Shown: positions 53,649 to 61,716 of the stretch, one piece after another
How positions within the stretch are numbered: position 1 is the first letter of the stretch
How the letters are laid out: each line of letters begins with the position of its first letter
NCBI GenBank assembly: GCA_913055565.1
Contig: CAJXKP010000015.1
Location: forward strand, 1-61,716
Source: an uncultured Ectothiorhodospiraceae bacterium
Lineage (GTDB): Bacteria > Pseudomonadota > Gammaproteobacteria > Nitrococcales > Nitrococcaceae
DNA length: 61,716 nucleotides
Reading direction: 5' to 3'
Translations under genes and position numbers: made by a program
The notes under the pieces: model-generated
Database searches by the model: none
The model's input: only the letters and a program-made list of their open reading frames with translations
What the model was told of the DNA's origin: nothing

Positions 53649-53959
53649 CCAGGCAAAGACCAGACGAAGGTCTCGCCGCCGAGAGAGTGGTCTGAGGCCC
53701 TTTCAGCGCCATTCGACGGCGTCGTGGGCGCGCCACGGCCATGGCTGTCACCTAGTGCCGCTCATACCTCGACCAAGCACTTCAATTAACCGGCCTTGTC
53801 CCCGCCACCTGTCTAAAACCGCAACAGTTTCGCTATTGCTCCACAAAGGGACGCCAACTAATTATCGCGGGCCTCTGCTGCCCAGGCCACCGGTTAGCAC
53901 GCCGTCTGGGACGACGCCGGTCATCAACGTCGTCCTCGCTGAGCGCCTCCGCTTTCTGC

Positions 53960-53979
53960 GGATTCAGCCGCAACACCAC
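53960..53979 (-). repeat. Possible remnant of a REP-transposase gene
   Basis: A 20-base segment matches 60507-60526, inside the REP-associated transposase gene, at 19 positions. In that gene it encodes part of VVLRLNPE after the HUH motif. Flanking similarity is weak (GCCTCCG is shared just before it). It may be a decayed copy or chance. Confidence 0.25.
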
Positions 53980-54224
53980 GAGACACCGCCCCGTTTACCC
54001 CCGATCAAAACACCAGGCGCGGCGATAGTGTCTCTAGCCGTCTCGGATTAAGCTTGCAGTGGACTCGGGCCGCCGGATCCCCACCAACGAGGACCGGCTC
54101 AATGGGGTTACACGACGCCATCTGCTCTACCACGCCCTCTGGGCCGCGCCAAACTCGCATCCCAACAAGTAGCGGGCCCGTAACAGGGCTATACTGTGAG
54201 TAAGGCTTAACGGAGGAAAACCAT

Positions 54225-54635
54225 ACGCGCGAGTATATCCGTCATCCGGTATCCGTACCGCTAACCTGCACGGTCCTCAGGGAGCCAAGCGCCCCCTGCG
54301 AAGCCACGGCTAATAACGTGAGCAATGGGGGGCTGTGCTTTGCCACTCGCGAGCCGCTACGACCCGGTCAACGGCTTCATATACGGATTGATCTTGTGAC
54401 GCCCTCCTTCGAGCGAGAGGCCGAAGTGATGTGGTGCCACCGCCAAGGGCGAAGCCATATCGTTGGCGTCGCATTCGACTCCCCTACTGACGATTTTGAC
54501 GTCCGCATGGTCGAGCAGATCTGTCACATCCATGCCTATCGCGACCACGTCTGGCAACACGAACAACGCGCGCTAACGACCGAACAAGCGGCTCAGGAAT
54601 GGATAGCACGCCATGCCAGTGAATTTCCGGGCTAA
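54225..54635 (+). CDS. PilZ-domain protein with no normal start codon
   Basis: A PilZ c-di-GMP receptor domain is readable as one frame from about 54225. It carries REYIRHPVSVPLTC, whose R-x-x-x-R is the first c-di-GMP motif, and NVSNGGLCFATREPLRPGQ, the N-x-S-x-G-G motif. The domain core EREAEVMWCHRQG..HIVGVAF follows. The frame is open back to a stop at 54201 and contains no ATG, GTG or TTG before the domain; the first GTG (54318) would remove the R-x-x-x-R motif. A strong GGAGG (54212-54216) stands eight bases before an ACG at 54225, which is my proposed start or the relic of a mutated one. The 3' end at 54635 is normal. Confidence 0.7.
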   Translation, partial: TREYIRHPVSVPLTCTVLREPSAPCEATANNVSNGGLCFATREPLRPGQRLHIRIDLVTPSFEREAEVMWCHRQGRSHIVGVAFDSPTDDFDVRMVEQICHIHAYRDHVWQHEQRALTTEQAAQEWIARHASEFPG

Positions 54636-54767
54636 ACCGGCTGCAATCTCTCCCTACACCCTCAGAGGATACAAGCACCATGACACGGCACAGCCGGCAG
54701 TCACCAGTTGCTTGTCCCGGCTTAGTCAGTCACCTCAAATCGGCTCAATCTACGACTTGCTTCACCG

Positions 54768-55205
54768 CTAATCCCAATAGCTTTGACCGAACCGATACAG
54801 AAGTCCCGTCCCAAGCCCCCAGGCACCATTAACCAGACCAGCGAATGCCCAGATACCGGGCTGCCAACCGGCCCCGACGGCACCACCTTTCAGCGGTACC
54901 ACCATTAACAAGGCGACCAGACTGGGCAATACCGCGCCGAACACCAGGCTCGTCAGCCAATAAGCGAGCCCGCGAGGAAACCGGCGCTGCGCCAACCCGA
55001 AGGGCAACCCCCAGACACCACCCCAAAATGCGAGCGAAATCACGGCGGGCACCCCAAGCGGCGCTGTCGCCCCCGTCTTGTACGGCGGGAACGGCGCCAT
55101 CCCCAACCACCAGAGCAAGGCCACGGCCGCTTGATGAAAGATAAGGGTCGCCAGTAAACCGGCCGGGAACCCAATGACAACCGGGCTCAACTTATTCTTC
55201 CGCAT
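54768..55205 (-). CDS. Hypothetical membrane protein with four helices
   Basis: A 145-residue protein. Hydrophobic helices: VVIGFPAGLLATLIFHQAAVALLWWLG, VPAVISLAFWGGVWGLPFGL, LTSLVFGAVLPSLVALLMVVP and WAFAGLVNGAWGLGTGLLYRFG. The H-Q in helix 1 and the repeated W-G-x-x-x-G motifs are typical of a small uncharacterised family I recall from proteobacteria, but I cannot name it. The start is the ATG at 55205 with GAGGGGAG five bases upstream. It lies convergent with the PilZ gene. Confidence 0.65.
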   Translation of the reverse strand: MRKNKLSPVVIGFPAGLLATLIFHQAAVALLWWLGMAPFPPYKTGATAPLGVPAVISLAFWGGVWGLPFGLAQRRFPRGLAYWLTSLVFGAVLPSLVALLMVVPLKGGAVGAGWQPGIWAFAGLVNGAWGLGTGLLYRFGQSYWD

Positions 55206-55296
55206 CGGTACTCCCCTCACGGATCACGAACATTATCCAACGGGCGCAACAGCCTACCAGACGCTGACTGATGCCACCCCACTGAGTCAGACTGCT

Positions 55297-55310
55297 TAGA
55301 GGGTGTTTAC
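55297..55310. repeat. Solitary miniature-element end
   Basis: TAGAGGGTGTTTAC is identical over 14 bases to the right end of the element at 44559-44685 (read on the opposite strand). No partner end was found within a few hundred bases. Confidence 0.5.
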
Positions 55311-55416
55311 GAAACCACCCTAGCGCAACGCCTAAGTGACTAACGCGGAACAAAAAGCGACCTGAATGCGAGCCCCTTCAATTGGGTGACTCTACACCTA
55401 CCCCCTCGGGTACGCC

Positions 55417-56457
55417 TCACCCTATCCGTTGATCCATTTCGTATTTTAGCGCATCGATGACTTGGTCGGTCTTTTGCCTGGCCTGCATTACAAAGGCACG
55501 TTCTGAATTTTTAACAAGTTGACCGCGTTCAGCCGCTACCAACTCAACGTGCGAGCGACTTAGGCGTTCTTTGTTTGGCACAACATGGGGCGCGCTTCGA
55601 GCCTCACCCATTTTCAGCTTGAGCGCCATGGGCCAGGCACTGCTCACCAAGGCTTGCAGATCTTGCGCACCACTGACGTAGTAGGCCTCAAAGACGGCGT
55701 CAGAACCCTTATCACCACATATGCCCTTACGCACAAGCGGCGATTGGCTCTTGTGGTGCGCGCCAGGATTGCGGCAGAGCTCAACCGCTTCTCCGAGATG
55801 ACGCTTAGCCAACTCAGACAACTCGCTATCCTTGCGGATATAGGGCTTCAAACCGAACAACCCTTGAGGTCCCACATTATCGCTGACAGCCCGATGGAGC
55901 TCACGCACTGTGTTAAAGATCTCACTGTAACGATTCTGGACGTCGGCGCGAATCTTGCCCTTGTCGCTCGGGATCACCTTTTGGCCGCCGACGGTGGCGC
56001 CGTCAGCCGCTGCATCTGTTAAGCCGAGCGCATGTGTACTTTCAGGCTCAACGCCGTTCCGCCTTAGATGTCTTGTCAATTCGTCTCGGATACGGACATA
56101 CGTCTTGCTACCGTAGAAGTCCTGCTCGGCTTGGTATAGAGAGCTAACCAGCTTATCTTTCACCCACCGTTCAATGCTTAATCGGCTTTCATTGGCCTTT
56201 TTTAGATCTTGTTGATGCTCCCGCTCGAAACGCTCGGCCGCTTGTTCAAGTATGAGGATGGGAATGGCAAGCGCCGGGGCTGCCTTCGGGATCAATACCG
56301 TGGTTGCCTCACCGGCTAGATGGAGCGCACTCGCGGCAGCGGCGACGGAAGACTCACTGTCATAGTCCGGTGTGTCGAGACCGCTAACGATGTCCGCCGT
56401 CATCTCACGCCACTGACGGATATTTTCCGTTAGCGCCTCATGGACCTGATTAACCAT
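55417..56457 (-). CDS. Orphan protein, 346 residues
   Basis: I do not recognise a family. The predicted protein begins MVNQVHEALTENIRQWREM, has one hydrophobic stretch at about residues 46-71 (LAGEATTVLIPKAAPALAIPILILEQA), then a long, charged, largely helical part. There are only two Cys residues. Codon use is visibly less GC-biased than that of its neighbours, which suggests transfer. The coding call rests on length, a start at 56457 preceded by GGAGGC, and the lack of a competing frame. The mostly helical architecture with a short hydrophobic segment could fit an effector or immunity-type protein, but nothing proves it. Confidence 0.6.
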   Translation of the reverse strand: MVNQVHEALTENIRQWREMTADIVSGLDTPDYDSESSVAAAASALHLAGEATTVLIPKAAPALAIPILILEQAAERFEREHQQDLKKANESRLSIERWVKDKLVSSLYQAEQDFYGSKTYVRIRDELTRHLRRNGVEPESTHALGLTDAAADGATVGGQKVIPSDKGKIRADVQNRYSEIFNTVRELHRAVSDNVGPQGLFGLKPYIRKDSELSELAKRHLGEAVELCRNPGAHHKSQSPLVRKGICGDKGSDAVFEAYYVSGAQDLQALVSSAWPMALKLKMGEARSAPHVVPNKERLSRSHVELVAAERGQLVKNSERAFVMQARQKTDQVIDALKYEMDQRIG

Positions 56458-56641
56458 ATCGCCTCCTTACGCTGTTACTGAGCCCAACCATGCCTCGCTG
56501 GTTGGCTCGCGTTCCCTGTCGTTGGCAGGTAGTGCTCAAGGGTCGATTGGAAGATAGCAACGGGAGACGGATGTCGCAAGGTTTGTCGGCAAAGGCAGAG
56601 AATGGCAAGCTTTCTGGCAATCCGTGAGATCAAGGATGGTT

Positions 56642-57805
56642 ATGCGCACAAGGACCGCTTGGCTGTTAGTGGCGTTGGCCCTAACGGCACCCGGCTGCGA
56701 TAGCGGCAACTCAGCCGAATCGTCCGACTTAGTCAATACCGAGAAAGCTCAGGAACCGAGCTTTCCGGCGGGGAAGCCGCTGACCTGGGAGCAGTGGAAA
56801 CGCCAGGAGGCGCCGACCCGGGAGACGGTGTCGCCCCATCGCGAACGGATCGGCTACCAACGCTTCGGCCCGGCACCGAATCGCGCGCGCTGGAAACCCG
56901 CGGATTTCCTCCCCGATGAGGCGTTGCAAGCGGAGCATGTCGACCTCTGCGAGCTTCCGTTAGCGAATCGCCGAGAGGTCGCCAAGCTTTGGCGCTGGGC
57001 CAACAACGAACGCGAATCGCTCGAACGCGATGAGGTCGAGGCCATCGCGCGGCGCTATGCCCAGCAGGGCGTGGTCCAGGCGCAGGCATCGATGAGTATG
57101 TTCCACGATCCCGACCCCGACGCAGCGACGGACCCTACGCCCAAGACGCGGCGAACGGTGGCGTTCCTCGAAAAGGCAGCCGCCAGTGGAACCGCCGATG
57201 CAATGCTTTGGCTCGGCGAGTATCAGATGGACATCCTAAAGAGCATGGAAGGCCGTTACGATCCATACGAAATCGTGCCACGAACGGATTTTCGGTGGGA
57301 CGAGGTATTCTACTGGTACTGGCGGGCGGCTAAGGGCTTTCATGAGATGGGGCTACTAAACATGGCATCGGACCAGGCAAATTATACGTGGAAACCGCAT
57401 CAGGCACCCGGCGATGCCTGGCCCTCGCATCTCAGCTATCGACGTGCAATCCGTCAATACAAATGGACGCGCCTCAACGATCTCATCGAGACCCTGACGC
57501 CAGGCTATGGCGAGCACCGTCACATAACCGAGGACGTTGAGGAGGTGCTGGAGGAATGGCCTGAGTTCACCAAGAACCAACGAGCGGTGGCTGAACAGGA
57601 GGTCGGCGATTTCTTACGCGACAACAAAAAAGCTCTTGCCCGCTATCGCCGGCCGTTTGGATGCCCGGATATGACCTGGCTCGACCCCAACGCCCCGAGC
57701 TTCGACTGGGACGCGCTCAATAAAGAGATAGAACAGTACGGCATCCAAGTTGAGCCAGTCGGCAAACGTTGGGACGTACGTGACGAGTGGCCACCGAGCG
57801 ACTAG
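56642..57805 (+). CDS. Sel1-repeat-like lipoprotein
   Basis: A 387-residue lipoprotein. The start is the ATG at 56642 with AAGGA upstream, in front of MRTRTAWLLVALALTAPGC, whose Cys19 sits in a P-G-C lipobox. In-frame starts at 56624 and 56636 are possible. The mature region is acidic and Trp/Arg-rich. It contains a Sel1-like helical pair (EAIARRYAQQGVVQAQASMSMF and VAFLEKAAASGTADAMLWLGEYQM), and another near FYWYWRAAKGFHEMGLLNMASDQ. Sel1 repeats mediate protein contacts. The function is unknown. Confidence 0.7.
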   Translation: MRTRTAWLLVALALTAPGCDSGNSAESSDLVNTEKAQEPSFPAGKPLTWEQWKRQEAPTRETVSPHRERIGYQRFGPAPNRARWKPADFLPDEALQAEHVDLCELPLANRREVAKLWRWANNERESLERDEVEAIARRYAQQGVVQAQASMSMFHDPDPDAATDPTPKTRRTVAFLEKAAASGTADAMLWLGEYQMDILKSMEGRYDPYEIVPRTDFRWDEVFYWYWRAAKGFHEMGLLNMASDQANYTWKPHQAPGDAWPSHLSYRRAIRQYKWTRLNDLIETLTPGYGEHRHITEDVEEVLEEWPEFTKNQRAVAEQEVGDFLRDNKKALARYRRPFGCPDMTWLDPNAPSFDWDALNKEIEQYGIQVEPVGKRWDVRDEWPPSD

Positions 57806-57967
57806 CCGCCAGTGAAGACCGTTCCCCGACTAACGAAAAGGGAAATAGACACCCAATGCTCCCGGGGCCTGTTGAAGCCAATGATCATGGACATCCAGGA
57901 GATCCAAGTCCTCAGAAACGCAACAGCCCATTTGTAAGTAGCCACTTGGTCTCCACCCCCGACCCCC

Positions 57968-58687
57968 CAGGGCGAGGCGGTCGCCGAGACGAACTGGCAG
58001 GGCCTTCGCTTAGTGGTCGCGCAAAACCGCGAGCGCGCGGCCGAGCAAATGGCGGCACGGCGGCGCAAGATCCAGCGTCTCGAACAGCTCGGCGAGGCCT
58101 TAGCGCAACGCCTAGATAATCAAGACGCCGGCCAACCGGGGCGCGGGCGGCGATCGAGCGACCGCACCGCCCACCGGCGCTTCCATCAGCACGTGCTCAA
58201 CTACAAGCTTACCGGCATCGTGCAAGCCGATCTCGGCGCCGAGACCTTTCGCTACGACATCTATGAGGCGGCCTGGGCCGCCGCCGAGCGCCTCGACGGC
58301 AAACTCCTGCTAGTCACCAGCCTCGATAGCCTCGACGCTGCCACGATTGTCGAGCGCTACCGCGCGCTCGCCGATATCGAGCGCGGCTTCCGCGTGCTCA
58401 AAAGTGATATCCAGATCGCGCCCGTCTACCACCGCTTGCCCGAGCGCACCCGGGCCCATGCGTTGATCTGCTTTCTCGCGTTGCTGCTCCACCGCGTCAT
58501 GCGCCAGCGCCTCTACGACGCCGACAGCGACCACTCCCCGGACAAGGCGCTACGCACGTTGCGTCGTATCCAGCGCCACAAGGTTCATTTGGGAGACCAA
58601 ACCTATGAGGGACTGACCAAGCCGACCGCTGAACAACTCGATTTATTTGGCCAACTTGGAATCAGCGTCCCGCAGCAGCCGGCCTAG
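57968..58687 (+). pseudogene. IS1634-type transposase, 5'-truncated remnant
   Basis: The frame encodes only the C-terminal ~240 residues of a ~550-residue transposase: GEAVAETNWQGLRLVVAQNRERAAEQ, then LLVTSLDSLDAATIVERYRALADIERGFRVLKSDIQIAPVYHRLPERTRAHALICFLALLL. This last part contains the Y-R-x-L-x-x-I-E-x-x-F-R motif with the catalytic Glu. No start fits upstream, and sequence before 57968 is unrelated, so the gene is cut. A GTG at 58013 is an internal codon, not a real start. The N-terminal DDE aspartates are missing. Confidence 0.8.
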
Positions 58688-58757
58688 CAGCGTGTTGTGA
58701 CAAAAATCGACTCGCCGCTATCCGGTAACCAACAACTTACGCGCATAACTGTGGAAC

Positions 58758-59699
58758 TTGGGGACGCCGGCCCGACGCGCGCAGATCCAAGCCTCGACCA
58801 AGCCGGTCCGTGAGATCGCTCGGGAGTTCGGGATCAGCGAAGACACCGTCCGGCGTTGGCGTGGTCGGGACGACGTCAGTGATCGCTCCCACACGCGGCA
58901 TCACCTGAATACGACGCTCTCCGAGGCCCAAGGGGCGATTGTGGTCGAACTCCGGCGCACGCTGGGGTTGCCCCTCGATGACCTGGTTGTTGTCACCCGG
59001 GAATTCATCAACCCAGCAGCCTCACGCTCGGCGATCCATCGCTTGCTCAAGCGCCATGGCTTGAACCGACTGGTCACTGCGACGAGCGGCGATAAGCGGC
59101 CCGTATCGGTGTTCAAGACCTACGAACCGGGATTTATCCATATCGACGTCAAGTACTTGCCGCAGATGGCCGACGAGACGCACCGGCGCTATCTGTTCGT
59201 CGCCATCGATCGGGCGCTGCGCTTCGTCTACGTCGCCTTCAAGGCCGACAAGTCCGCCTCGGCTGCCCGTAGTTTCCTGCGCGAGCTCCATCACAAATGC
59301 CCAGTGCGAATCCAGAAGGTGCTCACCGATAACGGCAAAGAGTTCACCAACCGCCTCTTCGGCGCCCGTCGGCGCGCCGCCAGCGGCTCTCATGAGTTCG
59401 ATCAGCTGTGCACCGCCCTCGGCATCGAGCACCGGCTCACGCGCCCGCGTACACCGCAGACCAATGGCATGGTCGAGCGCTTCAACGGCCGTTTATCCGA
59501 GGTCATCGCCAGCCACCACTTCAACAGCGCCGAGGATCTCGAGACCACGCTCAAGCGCTACGTCTGGCTGTATAATCAGCACCTGGGCCAAAAGGCGCTC
59601 CATCATCGCGCCCCCGTTCAGGTCATGAAGGATTGGTATGCCGAGCGCCCGGATTTATTCCGTAAAAAGCCACGGAACCTTCGGGGACCTGACAACTAA
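58758..59699 (+). CDS. IS481-family transposase
   Basis: A 313-residue reading with an N-terminal helix-turn-helix (KPVREIAREFGISEDTVRRWRGR), then SHTRHHLNTTLSEAQ and a full DDE core: Asp130 (HIDVKYLP), Asp191 (LTDNGKEF) and Glu240 (NGMVERFNG). The likely start is a TTG at 58758; upstream there is only L-W-N before a stop, so the 5' end may be damaged. No matching inverted repeat could be found on the left side; the right part ends GGGGACCTGACAAC. Its stop overlaps the stop of the REP transposase gene on the opposite strand, so it may have inserted there. Confidence 0.85.
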   Translation: MGTPARRAQIQASTKPVREIAREFGISEDTVRRWRGRDDVSDRSHTRHHLNTTLSEAQGAIVVELRRTLGLPLDDLVVVTREFINPAASRSAIHRLLKRHGLNRLVTATSGDKRPVSVFKTYEPGFIHIDVKYLPQMADETHRRYLFVAIDRALRFVYVAFKADKSASAARSFLRELHHKCPVRIQKVLTDNGKEFTNRLFGARRRAASGSHEFDQLCTALGIEHRLTRPRTPQTNGMVERFNGRLSEVIASHHFNSAEDLETTLKRYVWLYNQHLGQKALHHRAPVQVMKDWYAERPDLFRKKPRNLRGPDN

Positions 59700-60745
59700 C
59701 CGGCACCAACAGGGAACAGAATATTAGCGTCGCTGATACCCTTGATGAAACGCTGCCCGAACGCCGTCGCCGCTTCGCGCAGGCGATCAGCACGGCCAAT
59801 GGCACGGATGAAGGGCTGGCGTCGGCGGCACATCCGATCGAGGTAGGCCTCCGGATCGATGCCGAGGCGCCCCAAAATCGGCGGCGCGTCGGCCGCAATG
59901 GCGCCCCTTTTGTCGTCCCGCACGGCGCGACCCGCCCACTCCACCAGATCTAAGTAATCGGCGGAGGCAAACGGCAGGTGATCGGGCGCCCCTTCCCGGT
60001 CTGGACCACGGAACGGTAGCAGGTCCGGCCCCTCGCTCGATTCGTCCGTTGTCGCCGCCTCGGCGTTGTCACCGCAAGCCGGCTGGGTGGCCTCGGCTTA
60101 CGCCTCGCCCCATATCTGGATGCGGGCCTGTATGGAGGTGTAGTCCGAATCCTCCGGTGTGTCCGAAATAGCCGCGCGGACCGGATTGAGATCGACGTAG
60201 CTCATGCACGTCAGAAGCGCCGCCTCATCGAGCAGCCCCTGGCTCTTAAAACGCCCCTCCCAGAACCGGCCTGTGACCCCGTCTTCGGCATTCGCCCACC
60301 GGGCGATTGGCTCATTGAGGCAGCGCATGAACCAGGATAGATCGCTCAGCCGCTGTCGGTAGGTCGCGATCCATTCGCGGGCGGTCTCAGCCTCAACGTC
60401 GCTGCCACTCAGCCCCTCCCGATACCGCTCGACGAGCAATGGCAGGCCGAACAACCGCGACCATCGGTCTAACACCTCGTCATCGGTAAGACCTCCGGCC
60501 TGCTCGGGATTCAGGCGCAACACCACATGGTGGTGATTGGCCATCACGGCATAAGCACACACATCACCGCAGAAGACCTCGCTGAGCACTCGCAGCCGCT
60601 CAACGATCCACCGCTTGCGGTGCTCATAGCTCTGGCCCGTCAGCCGGTCCCAGCCACACAGAAAAGCCCGGCGTACACAGCGCGAAACGCAGTGGTAGTA
60701 AGGCGTGGTGTGCGCTGACACCTGAGCATGGCGCGGATAAGGCAT
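59696..60745 (-). pseudogene. REP-associated tyrosine transposase (RAYT) broken by one stop codon
   Basis: A Y1 HUH-type transposase. From the ATG at 60745 (GGAGG upstream) 215 residues are read: AVMANHHHVVLRLN with the H-x-H motif at residues 71-73, FWEGRFKSQGLLDEAALLTCMSYVDLNPVRA with the catalytic Tyr, and IQARIQIWGEA. An in-frame TAA follows at 60100-60098. The same frame continues open to 59696 with typical RAYT C-terminal sequence (LPFASADYLDLVEWAGRAVRDDKRGAI, PPILGRLGIDPEAYLD). One base change from Q or E would give this stop. The nuclease core is complete, so partial activity cannot be excluded. Confidence 0.85.
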
Positions 60746-60784
60746 GCCGCCTCCTTGCTGTATATCCATATACCACAAAAGCTA

Positions 60785-61015
60785 ACGACTTACGCCGGCA
60801 CAGTCAAGCAGGTGCTGGGTGTCCCATTCCCATGCTATTACTCCCTAATCCGCAAGCAGGACCAGCGGGTGCCTCTGGCCATCCCGGAACGCCTGCGTTC
60901 CGGGGAATGGACCAGCGGTATGCGCGTTCGCGTCGAGGGCGTATTCGTCGAGGCCGAGGATGCCCCTCGAGACCGGCAGTTCCGCGTCGAAGGTATCGAG
61001 GTCCTCGAGGACTAG
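60785..61015 (+). pseudogene. Fragment of an OB-fold-like ORF
   Basis: The frame reads TTYAGTVKQVLGVPFPCYYSLI...RVPLAIPERLRSGEW...GMRVRVEGVFVEAEDAPRDRQFRVEGIEVLED. The pattern of alternating strands with GVFVEAED and RVEGIEVLED resembles an OB fold. There is no ATG, GTG or TTG before the body except 60728, which overlaps the RAYT start on the opposite strand. It looks like the 3' remainder of a gene cut by the insertion. Low certainty. Confidence 0.3.
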
Positions 61016-61545
61016 TTGGTGACGCCGCGGCGCGCCGGTGCGCCCAGCAAAACCCACGCTAGCAGGGGATACGTGAGAATGTCTCACGGTCCGGCCTGCT
61101 AGCGTCGCGCTGCGGGAATCGGGCCATGATTCCCGACCGATTTGGTAGCCGATCAGAGGGCCACCCCAGGGCCGCGTTGGTTCAAAATACCCGGGTGGCA
61201 GGGCGCACCCATTCGGCTCGCTAGCTTATCCAACCCCACTTTCCCAAGCACCTGTCGCCGTTACCCAACAATCCCCGAAATACCGGCATGGCGGGGTTTT
61301 AGGCTTCTTGGCAGCGCCTATTGACACACCGCTTGGGGCATTCGCCAGCTTGCTTGCAATCTTTTAATACCACTAGTTGGCGGCTTAATTACGGACAGCA
61401 GAATAACGCTCGCGGTAGAGATCCTTGGCAATGTGGTGAGCCATGCCGGACATAACGCATTCAAGCGTTTGTTAGGGGTAGTCCAGCTAAGTGGTGCGAG
61501 CGGAGGATTTGTTGCGACCAAGAACTAACGACACGGAAGGACGCG
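61016..61545. other. Intergenic stretch of 530 bases with a nested palindrome
   Basis: It contains the nested palindrome at 61056-61105. A CCCCG/CGGGG hairpin followed by TTTT near 61273-61300 is a weak terminator candidate. No gene is recognised in 61106-61545. Confidence 0.5.
61056..61105. repeat. Nested palindrome, candidate REP element of the adjacent RAYT
   Basis: The outer arms are ACGCTAGCAGG (61056-61066) and CCTGCTAGCGT (61095-61105), perfectly complementary. Inside is a second hairpin, CGTGAGA (61072-61078) and TCTCACG (61082-61088), with a three-base loop. RAYT genes are known to be flanked by REP palindromes. This one lies about 310 bases from the RAYT start, separated by a short ORF fragment. 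Confidence 0.6.
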
Positions 61546-61659
61546 ATGCTGAGTCGAGCCAAACAGATGACTCGGTATGCCGCGGTAATCGCCTTGGTGC
61601 TGGCGCTTGCCGCGTGTGGCGGTGGTGGTTCCGGCAGTTCGAGTGTGGTGGTCAAGTAA
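61546..61659 (+). CDS. Tiny lipoprotein ORF, 37 residues
   Basis: The frame reads MLSRAKQMTRYAAVIALVLALAACGGGGSGSSS... and stops after VVVK. GGAAGG precedes the ATG. It has a perfect lipobox LAAC (Cys24) and a Gly/Ser linker, the usual beginning of a longer lipoprotein. The stop at 61657-61659 leaves no mature domain. Either it is a very short lipoprotein or the start of a gene frame-shifted or cut here. It is too short to be listed by length-based gene calling. Confidence 0.5.
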   Translation: MLSRAKQMTRYAAVIALVLALAACGGGGSGSSSVVVK

Positions 61660-61716
61660 TTTCGGACACGGCGCTAGGTGGTATGGGGGCTGTTTCCCGC
61701 TCGTAGACGTTGGGCG

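Larger units (their letters stand above)
53562..54224. other. Intergenic stretch of 663 bases: terminator and repeat remnants
   Basis: It begins with the terminator at 53615-53648. A 20-base match to the REP transposase gene lies at 53960-53979. An open frame of 98 codons (53755-54051) has no family features and is not called. A GGAGG at 54212-54216 belongs to the PilZ gene. Confidence 0.5.

Noticed and set aside
58752..59695. Matching ends of the IS481 element
   Set aside because: GGAACTTGGGGAC on the left and GGAACCTTCGGGGAC on the right are in the same orientation, not inverted, and the left copy lies inside the start of the coding frame.
61450..61490. An integron attC-like site (TTCAAGCG followed by GTTAGG)
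   Set aside because: No matching left half with the complementary arms, and the final base of the core motif does not fit; no integrase is nearby.
1..61716. CRISPR arrays, tRNA or rRNA genes
   Set aside because: Reading both strands by eye showed no regularly spaced repeats, no T-arm patterns in a cloverleaf context and no rRNA segments.

Overview
This is a GC-rich, gene-dense bacterial window of a gammaproteobacterium. The conserved order bamA-rseP-dxr-cdsA-uppS-frr-pyrH-tsf-rpsB with divergent map-glnD is typical of that class. A BCCT compatible-solute transporter, a CPA1 Na+/H+ antiporter, a double-length UvrA and acidic proteins suggest a halophilic relative of the Ectothiorhodospiraceae; that placement is inference.

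Layout. 1-8435: a minus-strand housekeeping run (outer-membrane assembly, site-2 protease, MEP isoprenoid step, CDP-diacylglycerol and undecaprenyl synthesis, ribosome recycling, UMP kinase, EF-Ts, S2). Several genes overlap by ATGA, and a good sigma-70 promoter lies ahead of rpsB. 8496-22738: map, glnD, a glutaredoxin-like/DUF3429 fusion, a DUF3833 lipoprotein with a chalcone-isomerase-like protein, murI, pldA, a four-ATPase UvrA, hslR, a CBS protein and rraA. 22949-27617: a plus-strand cluster of a phosphoribulokinase-family kinase, a GGDEF protein with a degenerate active site, an EamA transporter, a RuBisCO-like protein and a cupin. The last two overlap and resemble the pair that turns a methionine-salvage sugar phosphate into 1-deoxyxylulose 5-phosphate and methanethiol. 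That product is the substrate of Dxr, encoded at the left end of the same window.

27807-52165: mostly ordinary metabolic, membrane and stress genes: thioredoxin-like, nitrilase-family, DUF4202, retropepsin-like, HI0933 flavoprotein, PEBP, NfeD-like, BCCT, rhomboid, Ubi hydroxylase, Mut7-C RNase, FocA/NirC, Na+/H+ antiporter, M20 peptidase, HNH nuclease, a diguanylate cyclase and thiM. Small repeat elements and insertion-sequence ends are scattered among them.

52166-61716: an accessory region with long non-coding gaps. It holds a PEP-CTERM exported protein behind a strong sigma-54 promoter candidate with two upstream direct repeats, a PilZ protein lacking a normal start codon, orphan genes, and a cluster of transposase remnants (IS1634-type, IS481-type). 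It ends with a REP-associated tyrosine transposase broken by one stop codon, a nested palindrome beside it, and a tiny lipoprotein ORF. No rRNA, tRNA or CRISPR array was found.
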